Part shown: positions 31,373 through 41,286 of the stretch, piece after piece | Layout: each line of letters starts with the position of its first letter | Numbering within the stretch: position 1 is the stretch's first letter | Assembly (NCBI GenBank): GCA_019417325.1 | Contig: DXVO01000020.1 | Location: 124,001-188,000 of the forward strand | From: Parabacteroides sp. | Lineage (GTDB): Bacteria > Bacteroidota > Bacteroidia > Bacteroidales > Tannerellaceae | DNA: 64,000 bases | Direction of reading: 5' to 3' | Made by a program: the position numbers and the translations under genes | Notes under the pieces: model-generated | Told to the model about the DNA's origin: nothing | The model's input: the letters and a program-made list of their open reading frames with translations, nothing else | Database searches by the model: none

Positions 31373-33181
31373 TCAGTTTTCCATCCGTATATCTTTAGTA
31401 GGATCGAATCCTCCGTCAAACCGGTTATTTTCAATATCCACATGAATCACCCGCTGGAAGAAGAAACGATGCTTGTTCCAGTGGAATGCCGGATAATCAT
31501 GGTTTTGGCGCACAATATTATTACGGAATACCAGCCCATCCACCGATTTGGCATACACAATTGGCACATCAAAAGTATCGAACTCGTTATCTTCAATCAC
31601 GATTCCGCTGTGGAAGTATTTCTGCTGCGACTTTAAGTCGGGAATTTCAGGATAAATGGAAATAATGGCATTTGTAAACTGGAACATATTCGTCAGCGAA
31701 TTGATAAACCTATTCTTACGGATTACCACATTATGACAAGCTCCTGTCTCGAACCAGCCGTTACAATCGCCACACAACAGGATAGCCGTACCGGATGTAT
31801 GATAGAATATGTTATTCTCCACGATTGTTTGTTTCGGTGTACTGAATAGCGACCCACGTGCCCGGTTGTTGCGGATTACATTGTCGGCAAAATAAACTTC
31901 CGGAGTCCATGTCAGGTTCTCGATACCGAATGAGCCGGTTTCAGCGATAGCCGGTTCAAGTGCCTGTTCAAAAGAAATCCGGAACTGCTTAGCCCCCTTA
32001 TTATCCGGTTTGTCTACCGCTTGGATAGCAGTAATCCGGTTCGGTTGCCCGATAATCTCCATCGTCTTAGCGTCGATAAACTGAACGGTATCTCCCACAA
32101 AGCCCCAGTCGAAACCGTACGCCTGCGGATGCATATATTCACCTACCAATGTTTTGTCGTCCTCCCGCTTCTGTACTTTCAGATAGGTTCCATGTACGTT
32201 GATAGCATCATCCATCATACCTTCATACATTCCGCCTACAGAAACGATTTTTCCCTTGCAGCCGGAGAAATGAGTGGCATCCGCCTGCGTTGTAAAATAA
32301 CGGGGATCATCCTTTCCACGAAGGCAAACCGAGAAGCCGTCCAATGTTATATTCTCGCTCATCTGCGCCAGCAAGCCCATACCTTCAGCATAGTGCACCT
32401 GTATATTTTCCAGTTTCGTGTTTGTATCGTTGGAAAGGAATACACCGGGAGTGGGACGTCCATAACCACGCATCACAACCACTGTCCCCGGTATTAATTT
32501 CTTGTTCACCCACGGAGCTTTTATTTTGCGGGGAGCTATCTCCGTAACTTTCCGGGTTCCCACGGCAATATCGCTGGTTGTGTAGACAAGGCGTTTTGTA
32601 TCGCCTTCGAAGGCAATCCCCCAGGCAGGAGTATGCTCCCAGCCTTCGCCTTTTGCAACAAAAGCACTGTCCCTGATTTCATATTCCACCCAGGGAGCTA
32701 CCTCATAGGTAATCATGCCTGCCACGGTATCGTTTTCCAGTATTTTCACCTGGCTGATATGCGGGTTCTCAAAATCAATGTTGAAATTTTTCAACGTACA
32801 GTTTTCCGAATGAATCAATGAAACAGGAAGCATCCTCCCGTGGAAAACCAGTTCGGAACCTTGCCCGTCAAACACAACATGCTTCATATTTTCGAAAGCC
32901 AGTCCCACGGATTTGGGATTATCCTGGTCATGGTTGGATATGAAATATTCCCGTTCCGTAGCCCCTTCCGGATAAAAATCATAACGTCCCTCCTGCAACA
33001 CTATCACAATGGAATCCGTATTTCCTGCTGAGGCAATCTCCTGAAGAGCCTTTGCAAACAAAGGGGAAGCATTTTCTTTCGTATCCGGCCTTAAACCATA
33101 ATCCGCCAGATTATACGACTGTTTCACACAAGATGGGAATAAGACGGTTAACACACAAAAAATGAATAGATTTAATTTCAT
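31373..33181 (-). CDS. GH110 alpha-1,3-galactosidase, lipoprotein
   Basis: 602 residues. The N-terminus is a lipoprotein signal peptide with the lipidated Cys at 18 (LFPSC); the frame is open upstream but the ATG at 33181 gives this clean signal. The remainder is a right-handed beta-helix with many N-x-I/V-type rungs. It carries the GH110 segments YGRPTPGVFLSN, YEGMMDDAINVHGTYL and FYHTSGTAILLCGDCNGWFETG. Family members remove alpha-1,3-linked galactose, for example from blood-group B or linear B structures on mucin. Probably surface or periplasmic. Confidence 0.88.
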   Translation of the reverse strand: MKLNLFIFCVLTVLFPSCVKQSYNLADYGLRPDTKENASPLFAKALQEIASAGNTDSIVIVLQEGRYDFYPEGATEREYFISNHDQDNPKSVGLAFENMKHVVFDGQGSELVFHGRMLPVSLIHSENCTLKNFNIDFENPHISQVKILENDTVAGMITYEVAPWVEYEIRDSAFVAKGEGWEHTPAWGIAFEGDTKRLVYTTSDIAVGTRKVTEIAPRKIKAPWVNKKLIPGTVVVMRGYGRPTPGVFLSNDTNTKLENIQVHYAEGMGLLAQMSENITLDGFSVCLRGKDDPRYFTTQADATHFSGCKGKIVSVGGMYEGMMDDAINVHGTYLKVQKREDDKTLVGEYMHPQAYGFDWGFVGDTVQFIDAKTMEIIGQPNRITAIQAVDKPDNKGAKQFRISFEQALEPAIAETGSFGIENLTWTPEVYFADNVIRNNRARGSLFSTPKQTIVENNIFYHTSGTAILLCGDCNGWFETGACHNVVIRKNRFINSLTNMFQFTNAIISIYPEIPDLKSQQKYFHSGIVIEDNEFDTFDVPIVYAKSVDGLVFRNNIVRQNHDYPAFHWNKHRFFFQRVIHVDIENNRFDGGFDPTKDIRMEN

Positions 33182-33398
33182 ACGTATACGTTTAATTGAT
33201 TGATACAAATCGGATTGCAAAATAACAAAACAAAACTAATACTTACACCCGATAAGGTATAAATAATAATTGGGTAATTGATTTTACACCCTAAAGGGTA
33301 TAAAACTATTGATAAAATCATACATTATATATAATTTGTCGATTCGTATGTATATTAAATCAGGCCAGGCTGTTTTCCCCATATTTTCAAGTTATTTG

Positions 33399-33507
33399 GC
33401 GGGAGCCATGTCAGAGCCTAATCTGAAGGTGTGTCAGTGCCTAATCTGAAGCCGTGTCAGACGAGGCTCTGAAGGCACGTCAGATTAGGCACCGACACAC
33501 CTCCCGC
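33399..33507. repeat. Palindromic repeat element (four related units of about 22 bp)
   Basis: It lies between the divergent GH110 and cysS genes, in a 422-base stretch without coding potential. An outer 7-bp inverted repeat (GCGGGAG at 33399, CTCCCGC at 33501) encloses four related copies of a unit like GTCAGnGCCTAATCTGA, some inverted. Bases 33428-33449 pair with 33480-33501 with one mismatch in 22. It looks like a REP/MITE-type element; no transposase is nearby. Confidence 0.65.
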
Positions 33508-33549
33508 AAATAGTTATAGATGAAACTTACATTAATACCTCCCCCTCCC

Positions 33550-33581
33550 GTTGGCAAAGGCTAAGATTATTCCTATATTTG
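33550..33581 (+). promoter_or_regulatory. Predicted promoter of cysS
   Basis: GTTG at 33550-33553, 20 bases, TATATTTG at 33574-33581; transcript start near 33587, 17 bases before the ATG. Confidence 0.6.
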
Positions 33582-33603
33582 TCCCTCTTAAAATTAGATA
33601 GAT

Positions 33604-35082
33604 ATGGAACATCCATTAAGTATTTACAACACACTCACAAGAAAAAAGGAACAGTTCATCCCGCTGCACGAACCGCATGTGGGTATGTATGTATGTGGTC
33701 CTACCGTTTATGGCGACGCTCATTTGGGACATGCGCGTCCGGCAATCACATTCGACCTGCTGTTCCGTTATCTCACGCATATAGGATATAAAGTACGCTA
33801 TGTACGCAACATAACCGATGTTGGACACCTGGAACATGATGCCGATGCCGGCGAAGACAAAATCGCAAAAAAAGCACGTCTGGAACAGTTGGAACCGATG
33901 GAAGTGGTACAATATTACCTGAACCGTTACCATCATGCGATGGAAGCACTGAACGTACTTCCTCCCAGCATCGAACCGCACGCTTCCGGTCATATCATCG
34001 AACAAATCGAACTGGTAAAAAAAATACTGGACAACGGCTACGCTTACGAAAGCGAAGGCTCTGTATATTTCGATGTAGAGAAATACAACAAAGATCATAA
34101 TTACGGGGTACTTTCAGGACGTAATATCGACGATATGCTGAATACGACCCGTAGTCTGGACGGACAGGATGAAAAGCGCAACCCGATAGATTTCGCTCTT
34201 TGGAAATGCGCACAACCGGAACATATCATGCGCTGGCCTTCACCCTGGAGCGACGGTTTCCCCGGCTGGCATTGCGAATGTACGGCTATGGGCAAGAAAT
34301 ACCTGGGTGAACATTTCGATATACACGGCGGCGGCATGGACCTGATTTTCCCGCACCATGAATGCGAGATTGCACAGGCAGTGGCTTCACAGGGCGACGA
34401 TATGGTTCATTACTGGATGCACAACAATATGATTACCATCAACGGACAAAAGATGGGTAAATCTTTGGGGAATTTCATCACACTCGAAGAGTTCTTCTCC
34501 GGCAGCAACAAACTGTTGCATCAGGCATATTCGCCGATGACCATCCGTTTCTTTATTCTTCAGGCGCATTACCGCAGTACGGTCGATTTCAGTAATGAGG
34601 CATTGCAGGCCGCAGAAAAAGGACTGGAACGTTTATTGGATGCTTATTCCCATCTGATGAAGCTGAAAGCATCCGATGCTTCGACAGTCGAGGTTAAAGA
34701 CCTGCGCCGCAAATGCTACGATGCCATGAACGACGACCTGAATTCGCCGATTGTTATTGCCCATCTGTTTGATGCGGCACGTGCAATCAATACGGTAAAG
34801 GACGGAAAAGGCACTCTCTCTGCCGAAGACCTGAAAGAACTGCAGGATGTATTCCATACATTCATTTTCGATATCCTCGGAATGAAAGACGAAGCAGCAT
34901 CCGCAGGTGGAAACAATTACGAAACCTTCGGTAAAGCGATGGATTTATTGTTGACTATCCGCCAGCAGGCAAAAGCTAACAAGGACTGGGCTACCTCCGA
35001 TAAAATCCGCAACGAACTGACAGCTCTCGGTTTCGAAATCAAGGATACGAAGGATGGGGCCGAATGGAAATTAAGTAAATAA
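33604..35082 (+). CDS. cysS: Cysteinyl-tRNA synthetase
   Basis: 492 residues, class I. CGPTVYGDAHLGHARPAI contains the first zinc cysteine and the HIGH-type motif HLGH. WPSPWSDGFPGWHCECTAM and DLIFPHHECEIAQ give the other zinc ligands, and KMGKS (GQKMGKSLGNF) is the KMSKS equivalent. It charges tRNA-Cys. Its own consensus promoter precedes it and a palindromic hairpin follows. Confidence 0.98.
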   Translation: MEHPLSIYNTLTRKKEQFIPLHEPHVGMYVCGPTVYGDAHLGHARPAITFDLLFRYLTHIGYKVRYVRNITDVGHLEHDADAGEDKIAKKARLEQLEPMEVVQYYLNRYHHAMEALNVLPPSIEPHASGHIIEQIELVKKILDNGYAYESEGSVYFDVEKYNKDHNYGVLSGRNIDDMLNTTRSLDGQDEKRNPIDFALWKCAQPEHIMRWPSPWSDGFPGWHCECTAMGKKYLGEHFDIHGGGMDLIFPHHECEIAQAVASQGDDMVHYWMHNNMITINGQKMGKSLGNFITLEEFFSGSNKLLHQAYSPMTIRFFILQAHYRSTVDFSNEALQAAEKGLERLLDAYSHLMKLKASDASTVEVKDLRRKCYDAMNDDLNSPIVIAHLFDAARAINTVKDGKGTLSAEDLKELQDVFHTFIFDILGMKDEAASAGGNNYETFGKAMDLLLTIRQQAKANKDWATSDKIRNELTALGFEIKDTKDGAEWKLSK

Positions 35083-35100
35083 GTTCATATCCAAAAAAGC

Positions 35101-35162
35101 AAACCATAGTTATCATTTTCCGAAATCATAAGTATGAATTGGGAAAATCATAACTATGGTTT
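35101..35162 (+). terminator. Long hairpin after cysS (dispersed palindromic repeat, copy 1)
   Basis: 21-bp stem (35101-35121 with 35142-35162, one mismatch) followed by TTATTTT, 18 bases after the cysS stop. It may terminate cysS transcripts. The loop contains a 16-mer (35124-35139, minus strand ATTCATACTTATGATT) that recurs at 57396-57411, so it is also a member of a small repeat family. Confidence 0.65.
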
Positions 35163-35183
35163 ATTTTATAACAAATAACTACG

Positions 35184-35591
35184 ATGACTATTCATGAATT
35201 TCTTCAAGGTGATAAATTCGCGTTATTGGCGGGTGTAGAATTGCTGGAAACCGGCAACGGGTATGCAAAAGCCCGTATGGAAATCAAACCGGAGCACCTG
35301 AACGGGGGCGGTGTTTGCCAGGGCGGTGCAATCTTCACATTGGCAGACCTTGCTTTTGCTGCTGCAACCAACAGCCACGCACGGCTGACTTTATCCATCA
35401 CTTCCAACATCAATTTCTTTAAAGCAGAGAGCAAAGGCTACCTGTATGCCGAAGCCCGCGAAGCTTTCAGCCATAAACGCCTTGCCAACTGTGAGGTACA
35501 AATAACAAACGAAGCAGGGGAACTTATCGCGACATTCAACGGAACAGGCTACCGAAAAGATACCGAATTACCATTTGCTCCTATAGAATAA
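35184..35591 (+). CDS. PaaI-type hot-dog thioesterase
   Basis: 135 residues, one hot-dog domain. The block EHLNGGGVCQGGAIFTLADLAFAAATNSHA matches the active-site helix region of PaaI-like acyl-CoA thioesterases (HG/GG..F..AD..). It probably hydrolyses an aryl- or acyl-CoA; exact substrate unknown. It lies 101 bases after cysS, beyond the hairpin, so it may need its own promoter. Confidence 0.87.
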   Translation: MTIHEFLQGDKFALLAGVELLETGNGYAKARMEIKPEHLNGGGVCQGGAIFTLADLAFAAATNSHARLTLSITSNINFFKAESKGYLYAEAREAFSHKRLANCEVQITNEAGELIATFNGTGYRKDTELPFAPIE

Positions 35592-35634
35592 GAGAGTACG
35601 GCGAAAGTATATAACGGCTTACATTATGACAAAA

Positions 35635-35692
35635 TTTTAGGCACGGATTTCACGGTTCTTGTAAACTGAGACCGTGAAATCCGTGCCTAAAA
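35635..35692. terminator. Bidirectional terminator
   Basis: Perfect 22-bp inverted repeat (35635-35656 with 35671-35692) with a 14-base loop, AAAA before and TTTT-equivalents on each side (stem ends are TTTTAGGC / GCCTAAAA). It sits between the thioesterase gene and the convergent permease gene and can serve both. Confidence 0.8.
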
Positions 35693-35727
35693 GAAAGTAT
35701 CAAAATCGTTTTGACATATCTCCTTAA

Positions 35728-38151
35728 TTATTCGTACCGTAGCGACCGTGCCGGTTTACTGAAAATAGTCTTGGCGGTTTGCCAGGCGATAGTCAGTAGA
35801 GAAATCACACACAATAAAACTACCGGAACAACAAAGAACCATATTTTCCAGTCGGTACGGAAAGAATAGTAACTGAGCCATCCGTTCATAATCCACCACG
35901 AAAGGGGCAGGGCGATTACAATGGCGATGCCTATCAATACAAAAAATTCGCGCCCCAATTCACAGAACAATTGCATTTTGGAGGCTCCTAATACCTTACG
36001 GATACCCATCTCACGAATGCGGGTAGAACAGGAGAACATCACAAGCACCCAAAGCCCCATACAGGAAATAAAAATAGCAAGGGCGGCGAACAGGGCGACA
36101 ATCAAACCGAAAACTTCATCCTGCCGGTATTGTTGGTCGAAAAACTGGTCAAGAAAGAAATAATCGTAGCTGGAATCCGGGAAATAACGGTTCCAGACCG
36201 TCTCCACCTGTTTCGTTAATTCGCGCGGATTAGCATCCTCCATCACCACGGAGATATAACGTTGTTTCATCCAGCTTAGCTTATCATGCAAAGCAAACAG
36301 AATGGGGGTATAATCTTTATTCAGGGATTGCTGATGATAGTTTTTCACAACCCCGATAATCTGCATAGGCTGGTCTACCGTTTCCACAGACAACCGTTCA
36401 CCCAATGCCTTCTCCGGCGATTCGAAACCCAATGTACGGACTGCCGCCTCATTTAAAACGATATTATAAACATCCCCACCGAAATCTTCCGAGAAGCCAC
36501 GGCCTGCCACAAACTTCAAATCATACGCATCCAGGAAATAAGGATCACAATTAAGCATTTCCAGCAGACGGGTTTGCTTGGTCACATCATTCTCGCGGAC
36601 AATCGAAAGGAAATCCGTCACTTCCGTACCCGGAACTGCTCCGGAAACCGTTACAGCTTTTACTGAAGGCAACAAAGCGATTTCCTTCTTCATCGCTTCC
36701 AATTTGGTTTCCAGCCCTTCACATTTCGCCGGAAATTTCAATACCAACGTCTGGTCTGTCCGCACCCCAAGAGAAGCGTTCCGCATATACTGCAATTGGG
36801 CATATACAATCAAGGTACCGCAAAGTAATGTCAACGAGGCCGTATATTGCAATACCACCAATACCTTGCGGGTAATCGTTGCACCCCGGGTATGTGTAAA
36901 CTTCCCCTTCAGCATCTTTAGCGGACGGATGCCGGACAAAACCATCGCCGGATAAAAGCCGGAAAGGAATACGCCAATGGCAAACACAAGCAGCAACAGC
37001 CAGCCCAATGGAGTCGTTATCCAGACAGAGAAACTCAAATCGCGTCCCGTCAGGTTATTGAAAGCGGGCATTAAAGCCTCCATAATGCCGAGGGCGAGGA
37101 TAAAAGCTATCCCATTCGTCACCAGCGCTTCAAACAAGAATTGGGAAACGATCTGCCTGCGGCTGGCTCCGGATGCACGGCGTATGCCGATTTCCCTGGC
37201 ACGCTCCATCGACCGGGCCACCGTCATATTGATATAATTAATCCAAGCTATGCACAAAATAGCAAGAGCCGTACAAATCAATACCAATAAGGAGGAACTG
37301 TTTCCTTTTATCTCCGGCTCATAAGACTTTTGCCGGTTTAAATGAATATCCCGCAGGTTGACAAGTTGGACCGCCCAAGTCTTATTTTTTAAAGCCTCAT
37401 CCGTTTTATACTTCTCCGCCATTTCAGGAAAAGCATCTTCCACCTGTTTCTTCAGATTTGCAGATTTCAGCAGGACATACGAATAAACTTCATGACGATA
37501 CCAGTATTCGTCCATCCATTTAGGTAACGTCTTATAAGAAATCAACATACTGTAACGGGTATGCGAATTGACCGGCATGTCTTCCATAATACCGCTTACC
37601 TCGCAAGCCTCCTCCCCTATATTACTACGGAATATCAGGATTTTACCCATCGGATTCTCTCCCTTAAAATATTTCCGGGCAATGCGTTCGGTAATCACGA
37701 CTTTATTCGGCCCTTCCAGACAGGTATTCTTATCCCCTTTCAATAATTTGAAATCAAAGAAGTTAAAGAAGTTCGCTTCCGCATATCCGATGCCGGTCTC
37801 GCGGTAAAGCAACTCGTTGTATTTGACTATCTGTTCCGGATAATACTGGCTGCCTACACGGGTGACATCTTCTATCCCGGCCATATTCCGCTTCATAGCC
37901 GGAACATACCCCGCCGAACTGCTCGCCCAATCGTCCGTCAATTCTCCATTCTCATAGAAACGGGCTTCCACACGGAAAATACGGTCTTGATTGCGGTGCA
38001 TATTGTCGTAGCTATATTCAAAAGCCACATAGGTAAGTATCAGCAAAGCGGCTGCCATACCAATAGCCAACCCGGTTATATTGATAGCGCTAAAGCCCTT
38101 TTTCTTCGTAAGGCTGCGCCAGGCACTATTCCAATAATTCGATATAATCAT
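35728..38151 (-). CDS. FtsX-domain ABC permease (MacB-like)
   Basis: 807 residues. An N-terminal span followed by a MacB periplasmic core domain (about 40-260), then three spans (about 285-450) with the FtsX segment RSMERAREIGIRRASGASRRQI. A second periplasmic part and a final FtsX block (TRIREMGIRKVLGASKMQLF) complete it. It is paralogous to the permease at 38878-41286. It lies 14 bases after the ATPase gene and is the last gene of the efflux operon. Such permeases move lipids, lipoproteins or peptides out of the inner membrane. Confidence 0.92.
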   Translation of the reverse strand: MIISNYWNSAWRSLTKKKGFSAINITGLAIGMAAALLILTYVAFEYSYDNMHRNQDRIFRVEARFYENGELTDDWASSSAGYVPAMKRNMAGIEDVTRVGSQYYPEQIVKYNELLYRETGIGYAEANFFNFFDFKLLKGDKNTCLEGPNKVVITERIARKYFKGENPMGKILIFRSNIGEEACEVSGIMEDMPVNSHTRYSMLISYKTLPKWMDEYWYRHEVYSYVLLKSANLKKQVEDAFPEMAEKYKTDEALKNKTWAVQLVNLRDIHLNRQKSYEPEIKGNSSSLLVLICTALAILCIAWINYINMTVARSMERAREIGIRRASGASRRQIVSQFLFEALVTNGIAFILALGIMEALMPAFNNLTGRDLSFSVWITTPLGWLLLLVFAIGVFLSGFYPAMVLSGIRPLKMLKGKFTHTRGATITRKVLVVLQYTASLTLLCGTLIVYAQLQYMRNASLGVRTDQTLVLKFPAKCEGLETKLEAMKKEIALLPSVKAVTVSGAVPGTEVTDFLSIVRENDVTKQTRLLEMLNCDPYFLDAYDLKFVAGRGFSEDFGGDVYNIVLNEAAVRTLGFESPEKALGERLSVETVDQPMQIIGVVKNYHQQSLNKDYTPILFALHDKLSWMKQRYISVVMEDANPRELTKQVETVWNRYFPDSSYDYFFLDQFFDQQYRQDEVFGLIVALFAALAIFISCMGLWVLVMFSCSTRIREMGIRKVLGASKMQLFCELGREFFVLIGIAIVIALPLSWWIMNGWLSYYSFRTDWKIWFFVVPVVLLCVISLLTIAWQTAKTIFSKPARSLRYE

Positions 38152-38165
38152 AATGTCACATTTTA

Positions 38166-38861
38166 TTATCTATGCTTAGCTGTATCTACCGTTTGCCCAT
38201 CCGATACAATCTGCCCGTCCAGCAAATGAATAACCCGGTGAGCGTAAGAGGCATCCCGTTCGGAATGTGTGACAATGACAATCGTAGTCCCCTGCTTGTT
38301 CAGTTCCCGTAATAGCTCCATTACCTCGACTCCGTTTGTCGAATCCAGGTTTCCGGTAGGTTCATCCGCAAGTATCAACGGACAGTCTGTTACCACTGCA
38401 CGGGCTATCGCCACACGTTGCTGTTGTCCACCGGATAATTGTTGTGGGAAATGCCCGGCACGATGGGCGATATTCATCCGTTCCAATACCTCCATTACCT
38501 TCTTCTTTCTTTCCGATGCCCTACTATTCAGATAGACTAACGGAAGCTCCACATTTTCATACACCGTCAGCTCATCTATCAAGTTGAAGCTCTGAAACAC
38601 AAAGCCGATATTCCCTTTACGGAAAGAAGTAAGCTGGCTTTCGCTCATCTTGTTTATCTCCTTCTCTCCAAAAAAGTATTTTCCGGATGTAGGGGAATCG
38701 AGAGTTCCCAGGATATTCAGTAAAGTAGACTTCCCACAACCCGAAGGTCCCATAATAGCGACAAACTCACCTTGCCCGATTTCGAGGTTTACTTCATTCA
38801 ATGCTTTTGTCTGCACATCTTCCGTTGTGAAGACCATAGAGAGATTCTCTGTTTTAATCAT
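38166..38861 (-). CDS. ABC ATPase (LolD/MacB type)
   Basis: 231 residues from ATG 38861. Walker A GPSGCGKST, signature LSGGQQQRVAIARA, Walker B LILADEPTGNLDS and switch VTHSERDA place it in the LolD/MacB family that pairs with FtsX-type permeases. An ATG at 38885 would add eight residues and overlap the end of the upstream permease gene. It is flanked by two paralogous permeases, so they may form a heteromeric complex. Confidence 0.95.
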   Translation of the reverse strand: MIKTENLSMVFTTEDVQTKALNEVNLEIGQGEFVAIMGPSGCGKSTLLNILGTLDSPTSGKYFFGEKEINKMSESQLTSFRKGNIGFVFQSFNLIDELTVYENVELPLVYLNSRASERKKKVMEVLERMNIAHRAGHFPQQLSGGQQQRVAIARAVVTDCPLILADEPTGNLDSTNGVEVMELLRELNKQGTTIVIVTHSERDASYAHRVIHLLDGQIVSDGQTVDTAKHR

Positions 38862-38877
38862 ACTATACTTGTTTAAA

Positions 38878-41286
38878 TTATTCATTCCTGAGAATACGCA
38901 TCGGTTTCAACCGTACAACACGCCACACCTGACGGATTACCGTCAGAAAAGCGATAAAGACCAACAACACAAATGCAACGGCATATACCCACCAGGGCAG
39001 TACTATATGAAAGGCATAGCTTTCAAGCCATCCATTCATTAAAAACATGGAAACAGGCATTCCCAATACGGTAGCCAGTACCGTAAGAAGCAATAGCTCA
39101 CGTGTCAAGACGATAAAAAGATTCACTTTCCCGGCTCCCAGCACCTTGCGTATCCCAACTTCTTTCACCCGGGAAAGTGTAGAGAAGAGCGTCACAACCC
39201 ACAATCCCAGACAAGCGACAAAGACAGCCAATAATGCGGCACTGGCAAAAATCCAACCGAAGTTGCGATCCGATTTATACAAATTGTTATTATAATCATC
39301 CAGATAGAAATACGAGAAAAGAGCGGATGGAAAGTAAGTCCGGTATATCTGTTCTACCTCTGCAAGCCGTGCTGCATTGACGGAACCGTCCATCCTGACG
39401 GATATATAAGGAGTAGCAATAAACGGAACCCGTTCTTTTAGAAAAAAGAGGATGGGTTTGTAAGGTTCTGCAAGCGACTGCTGATGATAATTCTTCACAA
39501 CCCCGACTATCTCAAGCGGTTCTTCCAATACCTCCATAGCCAACTGCTTGCCCAAAGCATCTTCCGGTGAAGAAAAACCGAGCAGGCGTACAGCCTCTTC
39601 ATTCAGAACAACCTTGTTCAACTCGTCACCATATGCTTCGGAGAAGACCCAGCCACAACGTATTTCCGGCGAATACAGTGGCAGATAATCATAATCGACT
39701 GCAAACATCTGTACTAATTTCACTTCGGAAAGGTCGCTGCCATAAGGACGGTTTGTAAAATAATTGGCCACTTCGACTCCCGGCACGGCACCGGAAACAG
39801 AGACACGGCTGATAAAAGGCTCCTGCTCCAACCGTTTCTTGAAACTCTCCATCCGGACAGACATATTATCCGTAAAAGAAGGATACTTCACTACCAGAAC
39901 CCTATTCAATAAAGCGGAAGAAGTCTCCTGCTGCATATAACGAACCTGCCCTATCACTACAAACGTCCCGGAAACCAAAATAAAAGAAGCGATAAACTGG
40001 GCTACAATCAATACCTTCCGTATCCTGTTCCCCTTACGGCTATGCAGCAATTTTCCACGCATGATATCCGAAGGACGGATACGAGTCAGCAAAAACGACG
40101 GATACAATCCGGTAAACAAAGTCCCGCACATAAATATCCCTGCTATCATTCCCCAGAATCCCAACGAACCAAAAGTACCGGCAGCAAAATCCTGTCCTGC
40201 CCAACTGCAAGCCAGAGGCAACAATACCTCAACCCATCCGAGTGCCAATATCAACGCCACCAAATTCAACAACCCGGCTTCCAGTAGACCTTGTATAATT
40301 ACCTGCTGGCGGGAAGCTCCGAATGCCTTGCGAAGACCAAACTCCCTGCCACGTTCCAGATAACGGGCAATTGTCAGGTTCAACGCATTCACCCAGCCAA
40401 TCAACAGGAGTGCAACAACCATCACTGAAAGGATACGAACAGCCATACGACTGCCTTTCCCTTCTTTCTCATAAGACTTGCGGGGAGTCAGATGAATATC
40501 CCGCAAGGGTATCAACTCGACCTTCCAGTCTTTATGTTTCAATGCCGCTGTTTTATATTTTCCGGATATGGAATGAAATGCCTTCTCGATACCGGCTGGT
40601 TTCTTCCCCGGTTCAAGCCGGACATATGTATACACACCGTGAATATACCAGATATCACGCCGGGCCTCCGGTATAGAAGAATAAGACAGGAGAAAATCAT
40701 AGTGAAGATGAGAGTTATATGGCATATCGGCAATCACACCCGTCACTTCGAAATATTGTTCGGACGAAGAAGTACGGAATGTCAAAATCTTACCGACTGG
40801 TTCATCGTCGGCAAAGTACCGGCGTGCTGCGCTTTCGGTAATCACTACGGTATTCGGACGGACCAACTGCCCGTTTTTCTCTCCTTTAAGAATGGGGAAA
40901 TTGAAAAGGTCGAAGAAGGCGGGTTCCGTATAGCAATAATGTTCCTCTACGAACTGCCGGTCGGCATATGTCACCTCCTGTTCACGATCCTGCGCCGTCA
41001 CACGTACATACTGCTCGATACCTGGAATCTCGCGGTGCATGGCAGGAGCATGCCCGAAAGAGGTAGTCGCCCAGTTGTCTGTCAAGGTCACCCCTTCATA
41101 AAGGCGGCTCTCCACACGATAGATGCGGTCGCCATCATGAAACGAATCGAAACTTAACTCAAACCGCACATAGAGCATAATCAGCAAAGCCGCACCGATA
41201 CAAATAGAAAGGCCGAATACGTTCAGGGCGGAAAGAGACTTTTTTGCCCGCTGGCTTTTGATTATCTGAGACAAATATTCCATCAC
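38878..41286 (-). CDS. FtsX-domain ABC permease (MacB-like)
   Basis: 802 residues with the same domain order as its paralogue at 35728: N-terminal span, MacB periplasmic core, FtsX segment RYLERGREFGLRKAFGASRQQV, second periplasmic part, and terminal FtsX block SRVKEVGIRKVLGAGKVNLF. Its start overlaps the adaptor gene stop by four bases. It works with the ATPase at 38166, the HlyD adaptor and TolC. Confidence 0.92.
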   Translation of the reverse strand: MMEYLSQIIKSQRAKKSLSALNVFGLSICIGAALLIMLYVRFELSFDSFHDGDRIYRVESRLYEGVTLTDNWATTSFGHAPAMHREIPGIEQYVRVTAQDREQEVTYADRQFVEEHYCYTEPAFFDLFNFPILKGEKNGQLVRPNTVVITESAARRYFADDEPVGKILTFRTSSSEQYFEVTGVIADMPYNSHLHYDFLLSYSSIPEARRDIWYIHGVYTYVRLEPGKKPAGIEKAFHSISGKYKTAALKHKDWKVELIPLRDIHLTPRKSYEKEGKGSRMAVRILSVMVVALLLIGWVNALNLTIARYLERGREFGLRKAFGASRQQVIIQGLLEAGLLNLVALILALGWVEVLLPLACSWAGQDFAAGTFGSLGFWGMIAGIFMCGTLFTGLYPSFLLTRIRPSDIMRGKLLHSRKGNRIRKVLIVAQFIASFILVSGTFVVIGQVRYMQQETSSALLNRVLVVKYPSFTDNMSVRMESFKKRLEQEPFISRVSVSGAVPGVEVANYFTNRPYGSDLSEVKLVQMFAVDYDYLPLYSPEIRCGWVFSEAYGDELNKVVLNEEAVRLLGFSSPEDALGKQLAMEVLEEPLEIVGVVKNYHQQSLAEPYKPILFFLKERVPFIATPYISVRMDGSVNAARLAEVEQIYRTYFPSALFSYFYLDDYNNNLYKSDRNFGWIFASAALLAVFVACLGLWVVTLFSTLSRVKEVGIRKVLGAGKVNLFIVLTRELLLLTVLATVLGMPVSMFLMNGWLESYAFHIVLPWWVYAVAFVLLVFIAFLTVIRQVWRVVRLKPMRILRNE

